From contig JACKFB010000025.1 of NCBI GenBank assembly GCA_020632695.1, positions 1 through 53,372 of the forward strand: a stretch of 53,372 nt of DNA, written 5' to 3'. The notes beneath the pieces were generated by a model. It worked only from the letters and a program-made list of their open reading frames with translations, ran no database searches and was not told the origin of the DNA. Source of the stretch: Deltaproteobacteria bacterium (GTDB lineage Bacteria; Myxococcota_A; UBA9042; PHBI01; JACKFB01). Of this stretch, positions 9,502-16,300 are shown piece by piece (within the stretch, counting starts at the first letter, position 1; the number at the start of each line of letters is the position of its first letter). Both the position numbers and the translations under genes were made by a program.

Positions 9502-10086
9502 CTATGGTTTCGGCATCCAGCGCTCCAACTCGGGGAGCTCGGCGTGGGCGAGCTGCTCGAGGAGGACCGGGAGGGTGTCGGCGCTCTCGATGAGACCGCG
9601 GTGAAGTGGGCGGATGAAGCCCTGGTCCGCCGCGTGTCCGATGAACGCGAGCAGATGATCGAAGTAGCCGTCCACGTTGAGCAGACCGACCGGCTTGTGG
9701 TGGTAGCCGAGCTGCGTCCAGGTGGTGACCTCGGCGAGCTCCTCCAGGGTGCCGAAGCCGCCCGGGAGCGCGATGAAGGCGTCCGACAGGCTGGCCATCA
9801 GCGTCTTGCGGGCGTGCATGCTCTCGACCACGAAGAGCTCGTCCACGCCCTGGTGCCCCAGCTCGAGCTGCTGCAGCTTGCGAGGGATGACGCCGTAGAC
9901 GCGGCCGCCCGCGGCGAGGGCGGCGTTGGCGACCTCGCCCATCAGCCCCACCCGTCCGCCGCCGAACACCACGTCGATGCCACGCTGGGCCAGCGTCGTG
10001 CCGACCCCCCGCGCCGCCTCACGAAAGGCGGGCGCGATGGCGTCGCTCGAGCCGCAATACACGCAGATCCGCTTGAACGTTCGCAT
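9502..10086 (-). CDS. LOG family protein (nucleoside 5'-monophosphate phosphoribohydrolase)
   Basis: A 194-residue Rossmann-like protein of the TIGR00730/LOG family. It has the start ICVYCGSS, the nucleotide-binding loop FGGGRVGLMG (about 41-50), the MHARK segment (about 90-94), and the diagnostic PGGFGTLEE motif (108-116). The family hydrolyses AMP or cytokinin riboside monophosphates to free base plus ribose 5-phosphate. In bacteria it usually acts in purine salvage, and cytokinin making is seldom shown. Length is normal. A possible -10 element lies only six bases upstream of the ATG. The gene is divergent from the LLM oxidoreductase gene and lies just upstream of the BRCT gene. Confidence 0.92.
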   Translation of the reverse strand: MRTFKRICVYCGSSDAIAPAFREAARGVGTTLAQRGIDVVFGGGRVGLMGEVANAALAAGGRVYGVIPRKLQQLELGHQGVDELFVVESMHARKTLMASLSDAFIALPGGFGTLEELAEVTTWTQLGYHHKPVGLLNVDGYFDHLLAFIGHAADQGFIRPLHRGLIESADTLPVLLEQLAHAELPELERWMPKP

Positions 10087-10092
10087 GCGCGA

Positions 10093-10098
10093 AGCCTA
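10093..10098 (-). promoter_or_regulatory. possible -10 element of the LOG gene
   Basis: On the minus strand TAGGCT ends six bases before the ATG at 10086, with TTTGCG 17 bases further upstream as a weak -35. If used, transcription would begin at or next to the ATG and the message would be leaderless. No Shine-Dalgarno-like sequence separates the two. Confidence 0.3.
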
Positions 10099-10244
10099 GC
10101 GCGAAGGGGGCGGGGCGCAAAGGGCTCACGGCGACGTCCGCGCCCGCGCTTGCGCGGTCGAGGCCCACCGTGTTCGATGGGTGGGGCATCCGGCGCCTGC
10201 GTCCCTGGCGAGACGGGGCAGCGCCACACGACCGGGAGTACAGC

Positions 10245-11294
10245 ATGCGCGTCGAGGCCTTCGCACCGCAGGCACCTTGGAGCGGGATCCAGGCCGCGGC
10301 TCGCCACGCCGAGGCCGCCGGCTTCGACGCGTTCGCGACGCCCGAGATCGCCAACGATCCCTTCATGACCCTGGCGGTGGCCGCGCTGGCCACCGAGCGG
10401 ATCGGGCTGCGCACGGCGATCGCCGTCGCGTTCCCCCGCAGCCCCATGGTGGTGGCGAACGCGTCCTGGGAGCTGCACGAGAACTCGGGCGGGCGCTTCA
10501 GCGTGGGCCTCGGCACGCAGGTCAAGGGCCACAACGAGCGCCGGTTCAGCGTGCCCTGGTCGGCGCCGGCCGCGCGCTTGCGCGAGTACGTGGAGTCGCT
10601 GCGCGCCATCTGGCGGTGCTGGCAGACCGGCGGGCCGCTCGAGTACGAGGGCGAGCACTACCAGTTCAGCCTGATGACGCCCGAGTTCCGGCACGCGCCC
10701 AACGCGCTGGGGCCCATCCCGATCTACACCGCGGCCGTGCGCCCGGCGATGCTGGAGCTGGCGGGGCGCGTGGCCGACGGGGTGCGCCTGCACGGGTTCT
10801 GCACGCGGCGCTACCTGGAGGAGATGGCGCTGCCGCAGATCGAAGCCGGCCTGGCAGAGGCGGGCCGCCCGCGGGAGCGCTTCGAGGTGTGTGGTGGTGG
10901 GTTCCTGGCGACCGGACCGGACGAGGACGCGGTGAGAAAGCGCGTGGACTGGGTGCGCTACCGGGTGGCCTTCTACGCGTCGACGCGCACCTACTGGCCG
11001 GTCATGGAGCTGCACGGCTGGGGCGATCTGGCGCAGAAGCTCCATCGCATGTCGGTGGAGGGCCGCTGGAAGGAGATGGCGCCGTCGGTCCCCGACGAGG
11101 TGGTGCACACCTTCGCCGCGGTGGGGACCTGGGACCGCATCGCCGACGCGGTGGCGGCTCGCTTCGGCGGCCTCTCCGACAGCGTGGAGCTGGCCTTCGA
11201 AGAGGAGATCCCGGTCGAGGTGGCCGCCGAGATCGTCGCGAAGATCCAGGCGATCCCGTGCCGTTTCGAGGGGCACGTCGCCGACTGGAGCTGA
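10245..11294 (+). CDS. LLM-class F420-dependent oxidoreductase (TIGR03617-like)
   Basis: A 349-residue luciferase-like TIM-barrel protein. Diagnostic segments are AARHAEAAGFDAFATPE near the N-terminus, GLRTAIAVAFPRSP (about 60-73), GGRFSVGLGTQVKGHNERRF (about 85-104), then LREYVESLRAIW. The ending with VPDEVVHTFAAVGTWDRIADA fits the LLM group annotated as TIGR03617 F420-dependent oxidoreductases. The predicted cofactor is F420 or FMN and the substrate is unknown. The start at 10245 is chosen because the barrel begins directly there and CGGGAG precedes it. It is divergent from the LOG gene and convergent with the SRPBCC gene 12 bases downstream. No F420 biosynthesis gene is in the window. Confidence 0.85.
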   Translation: MRVEAFAPQAPWSGIQAAARHAEAAGFDAFATPEIANDPFMTLAVAALATERIGLRTAIAVAFPRSPMVVANASWELHENSGGRFSVGLGTQVKGHNERRFSVPWSAPAARLREYVESLRAIWRCWQTGGPLEYEGEHYQFSLMTPEFRHAPNALGPIPIYTAAVRPAMLELAGRVADGVRLHGFCTRRYLEEMALPQIEAGLAEAGRPRERFEVCGGGFLATGPDEDAVRKRVDWVRYRVAFYASTRTYWPVMELHGWGDLAQKLHRMSVEGRWKEMAPSVPDEVVHTFAAVGTWDRIADAVAARFGGLSDSVELAFEEEIPVEVAAEIVAKIQAIPCRFEGHVADWS

Positions 11295-11305
11295 GCGCCG
11301 GCGCG

Positions 11306-11773
11306 TCAGCGGGCGAAGCGGCGCCTCAGTCGGCGGGCGGCCACGCGGATGAACAGGGCCATGCCCAAGCGGGCGAAGAGGCCGCGGAGGCCCGGGGCCG
11401 CGCGGCCGGTGATCGCCCAGTCGACGCGCGTGCGCTGGGGCCCCTCGGCGGCGAGGCGGAACACCGACACGTGGCCGACGATGAGCCCGTGCAGGCTGGC
11501 GTCGTCGGCCGAGTAGGCGAAGAGCGTCGGCGGCGACGCGGCGGTGACGGTCTCGCGCGCCTCGCCGGCCGTCCCGCGGTTGAGCGTGCGCAGGGTGCCC
11601 ACGCCGTCCGTGCCGGCGCGCCGGTGGTCCACGTCGACCGAGCGCACCAGCGGCAGCCAGAGGCCCAGGTCCTCGTGGCGCGTGATGAAGGCGTAGACCG
11701 TCTCGACGGGTGCGGCGACCGGGAACGCGCGCCGGGCCAACGGCGGGCGCTGCTTCAACGCGTCCGCGCTCAC
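11306..11773 (-). CDS. SRPBCC-family protein (polyketide cyclase/START-like)
   Basis: A 155-residue single-domain protein with the START/Bet v1 pattern: an early strand RRAFPVAAPVETVYAFI, then HEDLGLWLPLVRSVDVD, strands TLRTLNRGTAGEARETVTA and GHVSVFRLAAEG, and a long C-terminal helix that is Arg-rich. Such proteins bind hydrophobic ligands or act as cyclases/dehydratases; no ligand is indicated. The GTG start at 11773 overlaps the TGA of the upstream membrane-protein gene (GTGA), so translation is coupled. This argues that the ligand relates to the membrane partner. Confidence 0.75.
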   Translation of the reverse strand: MSADALKQRPPLARRAFPVAAPVETVYAFITRHEDLGLWLPLVRSVDVDHRRAGTDGVGTLRTLNRGTAGEARETVTAASPPTLFAYSADDASLHGLIVGHVSVFRLAAEGPQRTRVDWAITGRAAPGLRGLFARLGMALFIRVAARRLRRRFAR

Positions 11774-12798
11774 GGCGTGGTGTCGGCGGGCCTGGGGGAG
11801 GTGTAGATGGTCCGGGCGTCGCGGTGGTCGCCGCGCCAGATGAACGCGTCCCAGATGTAGTGGGAGAGCAGGGGCACCAGCAAGAGGCCGGTGAGCAGCG
11901 CCTGGGCGAGCGAGACGCCCGTCCGCGCGTAGTTCGGGGTCTCCGTGGTGATGATGTTCTGCTCGGTCCAGGACTCGGCGCCACCGAGCACGACGGCCGT
12001 CAGCAGCAGCAGCGCGACCGTGCCCAGGGCGGTGCGGTAGCGCGCGGGCTCGAGGCGGCGGAGGCTGAGGCCCATCAGGGCGAAGTAGGGGATGCCGTGG
12101 CTCAGCAGCAGCGGCACCAGGATGGTGGCCTCCGTGCGAGCGACCAGGAAGCACAAGGCGTAGAGCGTGGCGGGGGCGGCGATGGACAGCACGCGGCCCG
12201 GTTCGCGGACGCCGCGCCGCCAGAGCAGCGCCTCGCGGGACAGCCAGGCCAGGGCCAGGACGGCGAAGAGGCCGAGGCCGAGGAGCCAGGCGCCGGGGTG
12301 GGGGTGCAGCAGGAGGTCGTCGCCACTGAAGAGCGAGATGCGCACGCCGGGGCGCACGTGGAAGATGAGGAAGGGCGTGATGGTCAGGGCGTAGAGCCAG
12401 CGGCCCGAGGGGGCGTCGAAGCGGCCGGCGAGCTTCTGATACCAGCGGGAGACGCCGTAGAACTGGCGGACGTGGTGGAACACGGTGAGGTAGACCAGGG
12501 CGGTCCAGAGGCCGGGGAGGGCGAGCAGGAGCCACAGGGTGATGGCCGCCACGACCGCCAGGGGCACGCCCCAGTAGATGCGGCTGGCGCGGCGCTCGGC
12601 GGGGCGCAGCACGGTGCGCCACGCGGTCAGGTAGACGTGGCCGGAGTCGACGACCACGGCGGCCACCAGCGCGCCGAGGACCAGCGCCCGGGAGTCGGCG
12701 GCGAGGAGGCTGGCCAGGGCGAGACCGGCGAGGCCGGGTAGCAGGATCGCCGAGAGATCGCGGGCGGGGGAGCCGAGGATCCATCGTGATGCGGGCAT
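11770..12798 (-). CDS. polytopic membrane protein, function unknown
   Basis: A 342-residue integral membrane protein with about eight hydrophobic segments. Conserved-looking polar motifs within the membrane region are VFHHVRQFYGVSRWYQK (about 135-151) and LLSHYIWDAFIWRGDH near the C-terminus, plus LLLSHGIPYFALM. The repeated His residues next to hydrophobic helices suggest a membrane metalloenzyme or haem protein (like membrane desaturases or oxygenases), but I do not recognise the family with certainty. The start at 12798 is preferred because GGAG sits ten bases upstream and a TATACT element lies further upstream. An in-frame extension to 12900 is an unlikely alternative. It is followed by the overlapping SRPBCC gene and preceded by a methyltransferase gene. 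Confidence 0.7.
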   Translation of the reverse strand: MPASRWILGSPARDLSAILLPGLAGLALASLLAADSRALVLGALVAAVVVDSGHVYLTAWRTVLRPAERRASRIYWGVPLAVVAAITLWLLLALPGLWTALVYLTVFHHVRQFYGVSRWYQKLAGRFDAPSGRWLYALTITPFLIFHVRPGVRISLFSGDDLLLHPHPGAWLLGLGLFAVLALAWLSREALLWRRGVREPGRVLSIAAPATLYALCFLVARTEATILVPLLLSHGIPYFALMGLSLRRLEPARYRTALGTVALLLLTAVVLGGAESWTEQNIITTETPNYARTGVSLAQALLTGLLLVPLLSHYIWDAFIWRGDHRDARTIYTSPRPADTTP

Positions 12799-12844
12799 GG
12801 CGCGGCGCTCCAGGCGGCCGCCCCACGCGGCGATCGCCGCCGGC

Positions 12845-12850
12845 AGTATA
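12845..12850 (-). promoter_or_regulatory. candidate -10 element for the membrane protein/SRPBCC pair
   Basis: On the minus strand TATACT, one mismatch from TATAAT and rare in this GC-rich DNA, lies about 47 bases before the ATG at 12798. No clear -35 is seen. It falls between the methyltransferase stop and the membrane-protein start and would let the pair be transcribed separately. Confidence 0.45.
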
Positions 12851-12871
12851 GCGGCTGTGGGTGCTGGCGCC

Positions 12872-12925
12872 ACCGCGTGGGCGTCAGGGTCGCGCCGCAC
12901 CGCATGGGCATCAGGGTCGCGCTGC
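12872..12925 (-). repeat. two tandem copies of a 27-bp unit spanning a gene stop
   Basis: Copies at 12872-12898 and 12899-12925 (core GGGCATCAGGGTCGCG / GGGCGTCAGGGTCGCG) differ at three positions. The second copy contains the stop codon of the methyltransferase gene, and the first lies just downstream of it. This repeats on a small scale the gene-tail duplication seen at 930-1268. Confidence 0.85.
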
Positions 12926-13771
12926 CGGGTCCTTCCCCTTCGGGAAGGCGAGGAGGTATCCCAGGCGCGCGCTGCGAGGCTCGCCTCGGTCGCCCTTGGC
13001 CGCGCAGTAGCAGGTCTCCGCCGGCATCCCCGGCGGGAGCGGGATGTCCCTCACGTCCGCACCGAAGCCGGCCCGCCGGAAGAGCGCCACCAGCTCGTCG
13101 CGGTCCAGCAGATGCGCGTCCACCCAGTCGGTGTGGTAGACCACCACCCCGTCGTCGGCCAGCAGGCGGCGAAGGCGCTTCAGGTAGGCCACGTCCTCCT
13201 CCACGTCGTCTCCGTGCTCGAAGGCGACCGAGGTGATGATGTAGATGGCGGCCAGCGAGCCCTCCGGCAGGTCGTCGAGGCCGGTGTCCCGCGGGCCCTG
13301 GACGAAGCGAGGCACGACGATCCCGGCGCCGGGTCCGGAGGCCGCCAGGCCCTCCAGCAGCCGGATCGCCGCCGGGTCGATGTCCGTCGCGTAGATCCTG
13401 CCCCCCGGCGCGAGCAGCGGACCGAGCCGCATCACCAGGGCCCCCTGTCCGGCGCCGATATCCGCCACCCACTGGCCCGGTCGCAGCGGGATCGCCTCGG
13501 CGATGGTTCTGCGAATCCGATCCACGGCGGCCAGGTGCTCGGCGCCGTAGTAGTAGATGTCGCAGGCGTCCGCCTGGCGGGGCGAGCGCCAGTCGTCCTC
13601 GGCCTCCGCCGCTTGGGCGGCGCAGCAGGCCTCGGTGCAGCCGAGGCCGATCGCCCGCTGGCGGTCGGCCTCCTGGCGGCGGAAGGCCCTGAATCCTGGC
13701 GACAGGACGATGAGCGCCGCGACCGTCAGCACGCCCGCCACACCCAGGAGGACGGCTCGACGACGCTTCAT
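12911..13771 (-). CDS. membrane-anchored SAM-dependent methyltransferase
   Basis: A 286-residue protein with a basic start MKRRR and one hydrophobic anchor (about 6-24). A Cys-containing stretch (CTEACCAAQ, about 45-53) follows, then a class I methyltransferase fold. Motif I is WVADIGAGQGALVMRLG (about 101-117), followed by GRIYATDIDP (motif II acidic residue) and ADDGVVVYHTDW. The substrate is unknown. The N-terminal anchor puts the catalytic domain probably in the periplasm, or tethered at the membrane; the topology cannot be settled here. The start at 13771 is chosen for the upstream GAGGCACGAAGG and the signal-anchor position. It is divergent from the RnfD-like gene and upstream of the membrane-protein/SRPBCC pair. 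Confidence 0.78.
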   Translation of the reverse strand: MKRRRAVLLGVAGVLTVAALIVLSPGFRAFRRQEADRQRAIGLGCTEACCAAQAAEAEDDWRSPRQADACDIYYYGAEHLAAVDRIRRTIAEAIPLRPGQWVADIGAGQGALVMRLGPLLAPGGRIYATDIDPAAIRLLEGLAASGPGAGIVVPRFVQGPRDTGLDDLPEGSLAAIYIITSVAFEHGDDVEEDVAYLKRLRRLLADDGVVVYHTDWVDAHLLDRDELVALFRRAGFGADVRDIPLPPGMPAETCYCAAKGDRGEPRSARLGYLLAFPKGKDPAARP

Positions 13772-13842
13772 CCTTCGTGCCTCGTCGGATTCGTCAACTC
13801 CCTGGGGTGGTGCAACCTGGCCTCCCAGAACGCCGTCCACGC

Positions 13843-13851
13843 CTGCTAGCA
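13843..13851 (+). promoter_or_regulatory. TGCTAGCAT element, possible extended -10
   Basis: TGCTAGCAT occurs here, at 22462-22470 and at 51571-51579, each time in an intergenic region upstream of a plus-strand gene. It could be an extended -10 (TG-C-TAGCAT) for the RnfD-like operon about 200 bases downstream. The core TGCTAGCA is also a perfect 8-base palindrome, so a repressor or activator site is possible. No clear -35 is seen here. Confidence 0.35.
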
Positions 13852-14057
13852 TATGCGGCGAAGCGGAGTCTACGCGTCCGCGCAGCGCGGCTGCGAGGGT
13901 GATCCGCCGCGGCGGCGTCCGACGCGGGCTCGTCTCCCGAGCCCTGGCCCGGCGGCTGCCTGGCACTCGCAGCGAGCGGGTGTCGGGCGTATGCTGTGCG
14001 TCCGCCGTGGAGCTGCCCTCCGTCGAGGGTACGGTCTGGACGGAGGGGGCGTCGGGG

Positions 14058-15785
14058 ATGGGTCCTCAGGGGTCTTGGGCGGGTCGCTTCGGAGCACGTG
14101 CGCTGTGCGGGTGCATCGCGCTGGCGGCGGTCGCGCTGGCTGGACCGGCGCGGGGCGAGGCGCCGGCGGCGTTGTCCCCTACTGCCGGCAGGGAGGCCCG
14201 AGAGCTCTTCGCCGATCCGGGCTGGTCGTCGCCGCTGGACGGCGGCTTCAGCTTCGACTCGGCCGACGTGGCCGGCCGCTCGTTGCGGGTGCGGCTGGCT
14301 CGCCGCAGCCCCGACGGCGCGCGGACCGAGGTGGCGACCCTGGTCCTGTCGCCGCGCGACCCCGCGCTGCCGGGCGCGCTGCACAGCGCCAGCTTCGCCA
14401 TCGAGGTGCAAGCCCCCGGCCCCCTCGACGGGCGAGCCGTCCTCCACCTCGCCGCCGCGGTCGCCAGCGTCGTCCGTCACGACGACGGCAGCTTCTACGC
14501 CTCCCGCGCCGCCGCCGTCGAGCCCGCCGGCCCCGCCCCGCGACCTGGACCCGCCGCCGCCGCGCCCGCGCCGCGGCTCGCCCTGGACATCCCCGTCCCC
14601 CCGCGTCCTCCCACCCCCCTGTGGGAGCCCGACGAAGGCGACACCTCGGCCGCCGCCGCGCTGCTGCTCCTCGCCGGCTTCCTCGCCTGGTTCTTCGTCC
14701 GCCGCCTGCGCGGCCCCCCCGCCACCCTCGCCACCAACTTCGTCTCGGCGCACGTCCTCATCGGCTCGCTCCAGCTCACCCTCTTCTTCTACTGGGCGCT
14801 CTACTGGCCCGGCGTGCGCGACCACTGGCCCCACATCCTCAGCACCCTCGGCTACGCCCTCGGCCTCGACGCGCTGCTGTCGCTGTGGACCCGCCACCGC
14901 GTGGTCGCCTCCCTCGCCATCCTCCCGATGGTCTTCAGCACCCACCTCTTCGTCTGGTTCGCCGGCGCCGACTTCTGGCTCTACTACGCCATCATGACCA
15001 TCGCCCTCTTCTCCAAGGTGTTTCTCCAGCGCGGCGGGCGCCACATCTTCAACCCGTCCGCCCTGGGCATCGCCCTCGTCGCGGTGTGCTGCTACGCGGC
15101 GCCATCGCGTTTCGGCTTCGTCGACATCTCCCATCGCCTCGCGTCGCCCGCCAGCATGTTCGAGCTGATGCTCTGCCTGGCCCTGGTCGCCCAGCTCCGC
15201 GCCCGCATCGTGCTGGTCTCCGTCGGCATCCTCCTGGCCACCGGCGCCATCCAGGCGGTGCACGGCCAGCTCGGCGGCGACTTCCGCCTCATCAGCGTCT
15301 ACTGGCCGCCCGTCTTCCTCGCCGTCGTGCTGCTCTCCACCGACCCCGCCACCATCGCCCGCACCCCCGGCGGGCGCATCCTCTACGGGCTCACCTACGG
15401 CGTCATCATCACCGCCGTGGCGGCGGGCCTCACCGGGTCCGGGCGCAACGACTTCTTCGCCAAGGTGATGCCCATCCCCATCTGCAACTACCTGGTTCCC
15501 TGGTTCGACCGTCAGGCCGCGCTGTTCGGCTCGCGCGTCGGCGGGTGGCTCGCGCCCACGCGCAACCGCGTTCATGTCGCGCTCTGGCTGCTGCTGGCGC
15601 TGGTCCCCTGGTGGATGGACCACGACAAGGCCCAGTCCTTCGACACGGCGCTCTACTCCAGGGATCCCGGCCAGCTCGTCGCGCGGGTCGACGGTCAGGT
15701 CACCTGCGAGCACAACCCCGCCTTCTGCGAGCCCTTCCCCATCGCCACCGAGCTGAAGCTGCTGCTGGCGACGCGCCGGCCTTGA
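14058..15785 (+). CDS. RnfD/NqrB-family-like membrane protein with periplasmic domain
   Basis: A 575-residue protein: signal peptide (about 12-32, ending PARGEA), a periplasmic domain of about 150 residues that I do not recognise, a Pro/Ala-rich linker, then about ten transmembrane helices. Within the membrane region GGRHIFNPSALGIALVAV (N332) matches the conserved NPxALG segment of RnfD/NqrB. STDPATIARTPGGRILYGL resembles the TDPVT...P segment of that family. RnfD/NqrB carry covalent FMN and move electrons between quinone or ferredoxin and flavins. The covalent-flavin Thr motif is not evident here. No other rnf or nqr gene is present, so this is a stand-alone member. The start at 14058 has GGAGGGGG about ten bases upstream. 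It lies 32 bases before ybaK. Confidence 0.7.
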   Translation: MGPQGSWAGRFGARALCGCIALAAVALAGPARGEAPAALSPTAGREARELFADPGWSSPLDGGFSFDSADVAGRSLRVRLARRSPDGARTEVATLVLSPRDPALPGALHSASFAIEVQAPGPLDGRAVLHLAAAVASVVRHDDGSFYASRAAAVEPAGPAPRPGPAAAAPAPRLALDIPVPPRPPTPLWEPDEGDTSAAAALLLLAGFLAWFFVRRLRGPPATLATNFVSAHVLIGSLQLTLFFYWALYWPGVRDHWPHILSTLGYALGLDALLSLWTRHRVVASLAILPMVFSTHLFVWFAGADFWLYYAIMTIALFSKVFLQRGGRHIFNPSALGIALVAVCCYAAPSRFGFVDISHRLASPASMFELMLCLALVAQLRARIVLVSVGILLATGAIQAVHGQLGGDFRLISVYWPPVFLAVVLLSTDPATIARTPGGRILYGLTYGVIITAVAAGLTGSGRNDFFAKVMPIPICNYLVPWFDRQAALFGSRVGGWLAPTRNRVHVALWLLLALVPWWMDHDKAQSFDTALYSRDPGQLVARVDGQVTCEHNPAFCEPFPIATELKLLLATRRP

Positions 15786-15817
15786 CCCTCCGCCCGTCTT
15801 TGGCGACAACCGCAGCC

Positions 15818-16300
15818 ATGGCCCGGACCCAAGCCCCCGTCACCTCCGCCGTCCGCGCGCTGCGCGAGGCCGGGGTCGCCTTCGAGCCGCACCTCTACGC
15901 CTACGAGGACAAGGGCGGCACCCGGGTCTCCGCCCGCGAGCTGGGCGTCGACGAGCACCAGGTCATCAAGACGCTGGTCATGCAGGCGGACGACGGCGAG
16001 CCGCTCATCATCCTCATGCACGGCGACCTCCAGGTCTCCACCAAGGAGCTGGCCCGTCAGCTCGGCCACCGGCGCGTCGCCCCCTGCGACCCGGCCACCG
16101 CCGAGAAGCACACCGGCTATCAGGTAGGCGGCACCTCGCCCTTCGGGACCCGGCGCCCGCTGCCGGTGTACGTGCAGCGGACCGTCCTCGAGCTGCCGCG
16201 CATCTACATCAACGGCGGCAAGCGCGGCTTTCTGGTCTCGATGCACCCGAGCGAGCTCTCGCGCGTGCTCGGCGCCGAGCCTGTCGACGCAGCCCAGTGA
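15818..16300 (+). CDS. ybaK: Cys-tRNA(Pro)/aminoacyl-tRNA deacylase YbaK-like
   Basis: A 160-residue single-domain YbaK/ProX editing protein. Family signatures are the N-terminal helix TSAVRALREAGVAFEPHLY, VIKTLVMQ containing the catalytic-type Lys51, and VGGTSPFGTRRPLPVYV near 105-121. Family members clear mischarged Cys-tRNA(Pro) or related mis-acylated tRNAs in the cytoplasm. Length is typical. The TGA overlaps the GTG start of the caspase-thioredoxin gene by four bases (GTGA), so these are co-translated. A functional link between tRNA editing and that lipoprotein is not obvious. Confidence 0.93.
   Translation: MARTQAPVTSAVRALREAGVAFEPHLYAYEDKGGTRVSARELGVDEHQVIKTLVMQADDGEPLIILMHGDLQVSTKELARQLGHRRVAPCDPATAEKHTGYQVGGTSPFGTRRPLPVYVQRTVLELPRIYINGGKRGFLVSMHPSELSRVLGAEPVDAAQ

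Noticed and set aside
13557..14057. N-terminal extension of the RnfD-like protein
   Set aside because: It would overlap the divergent methyltransferase gene and place about 167 non-coding-like residues before a clear signal peptide.
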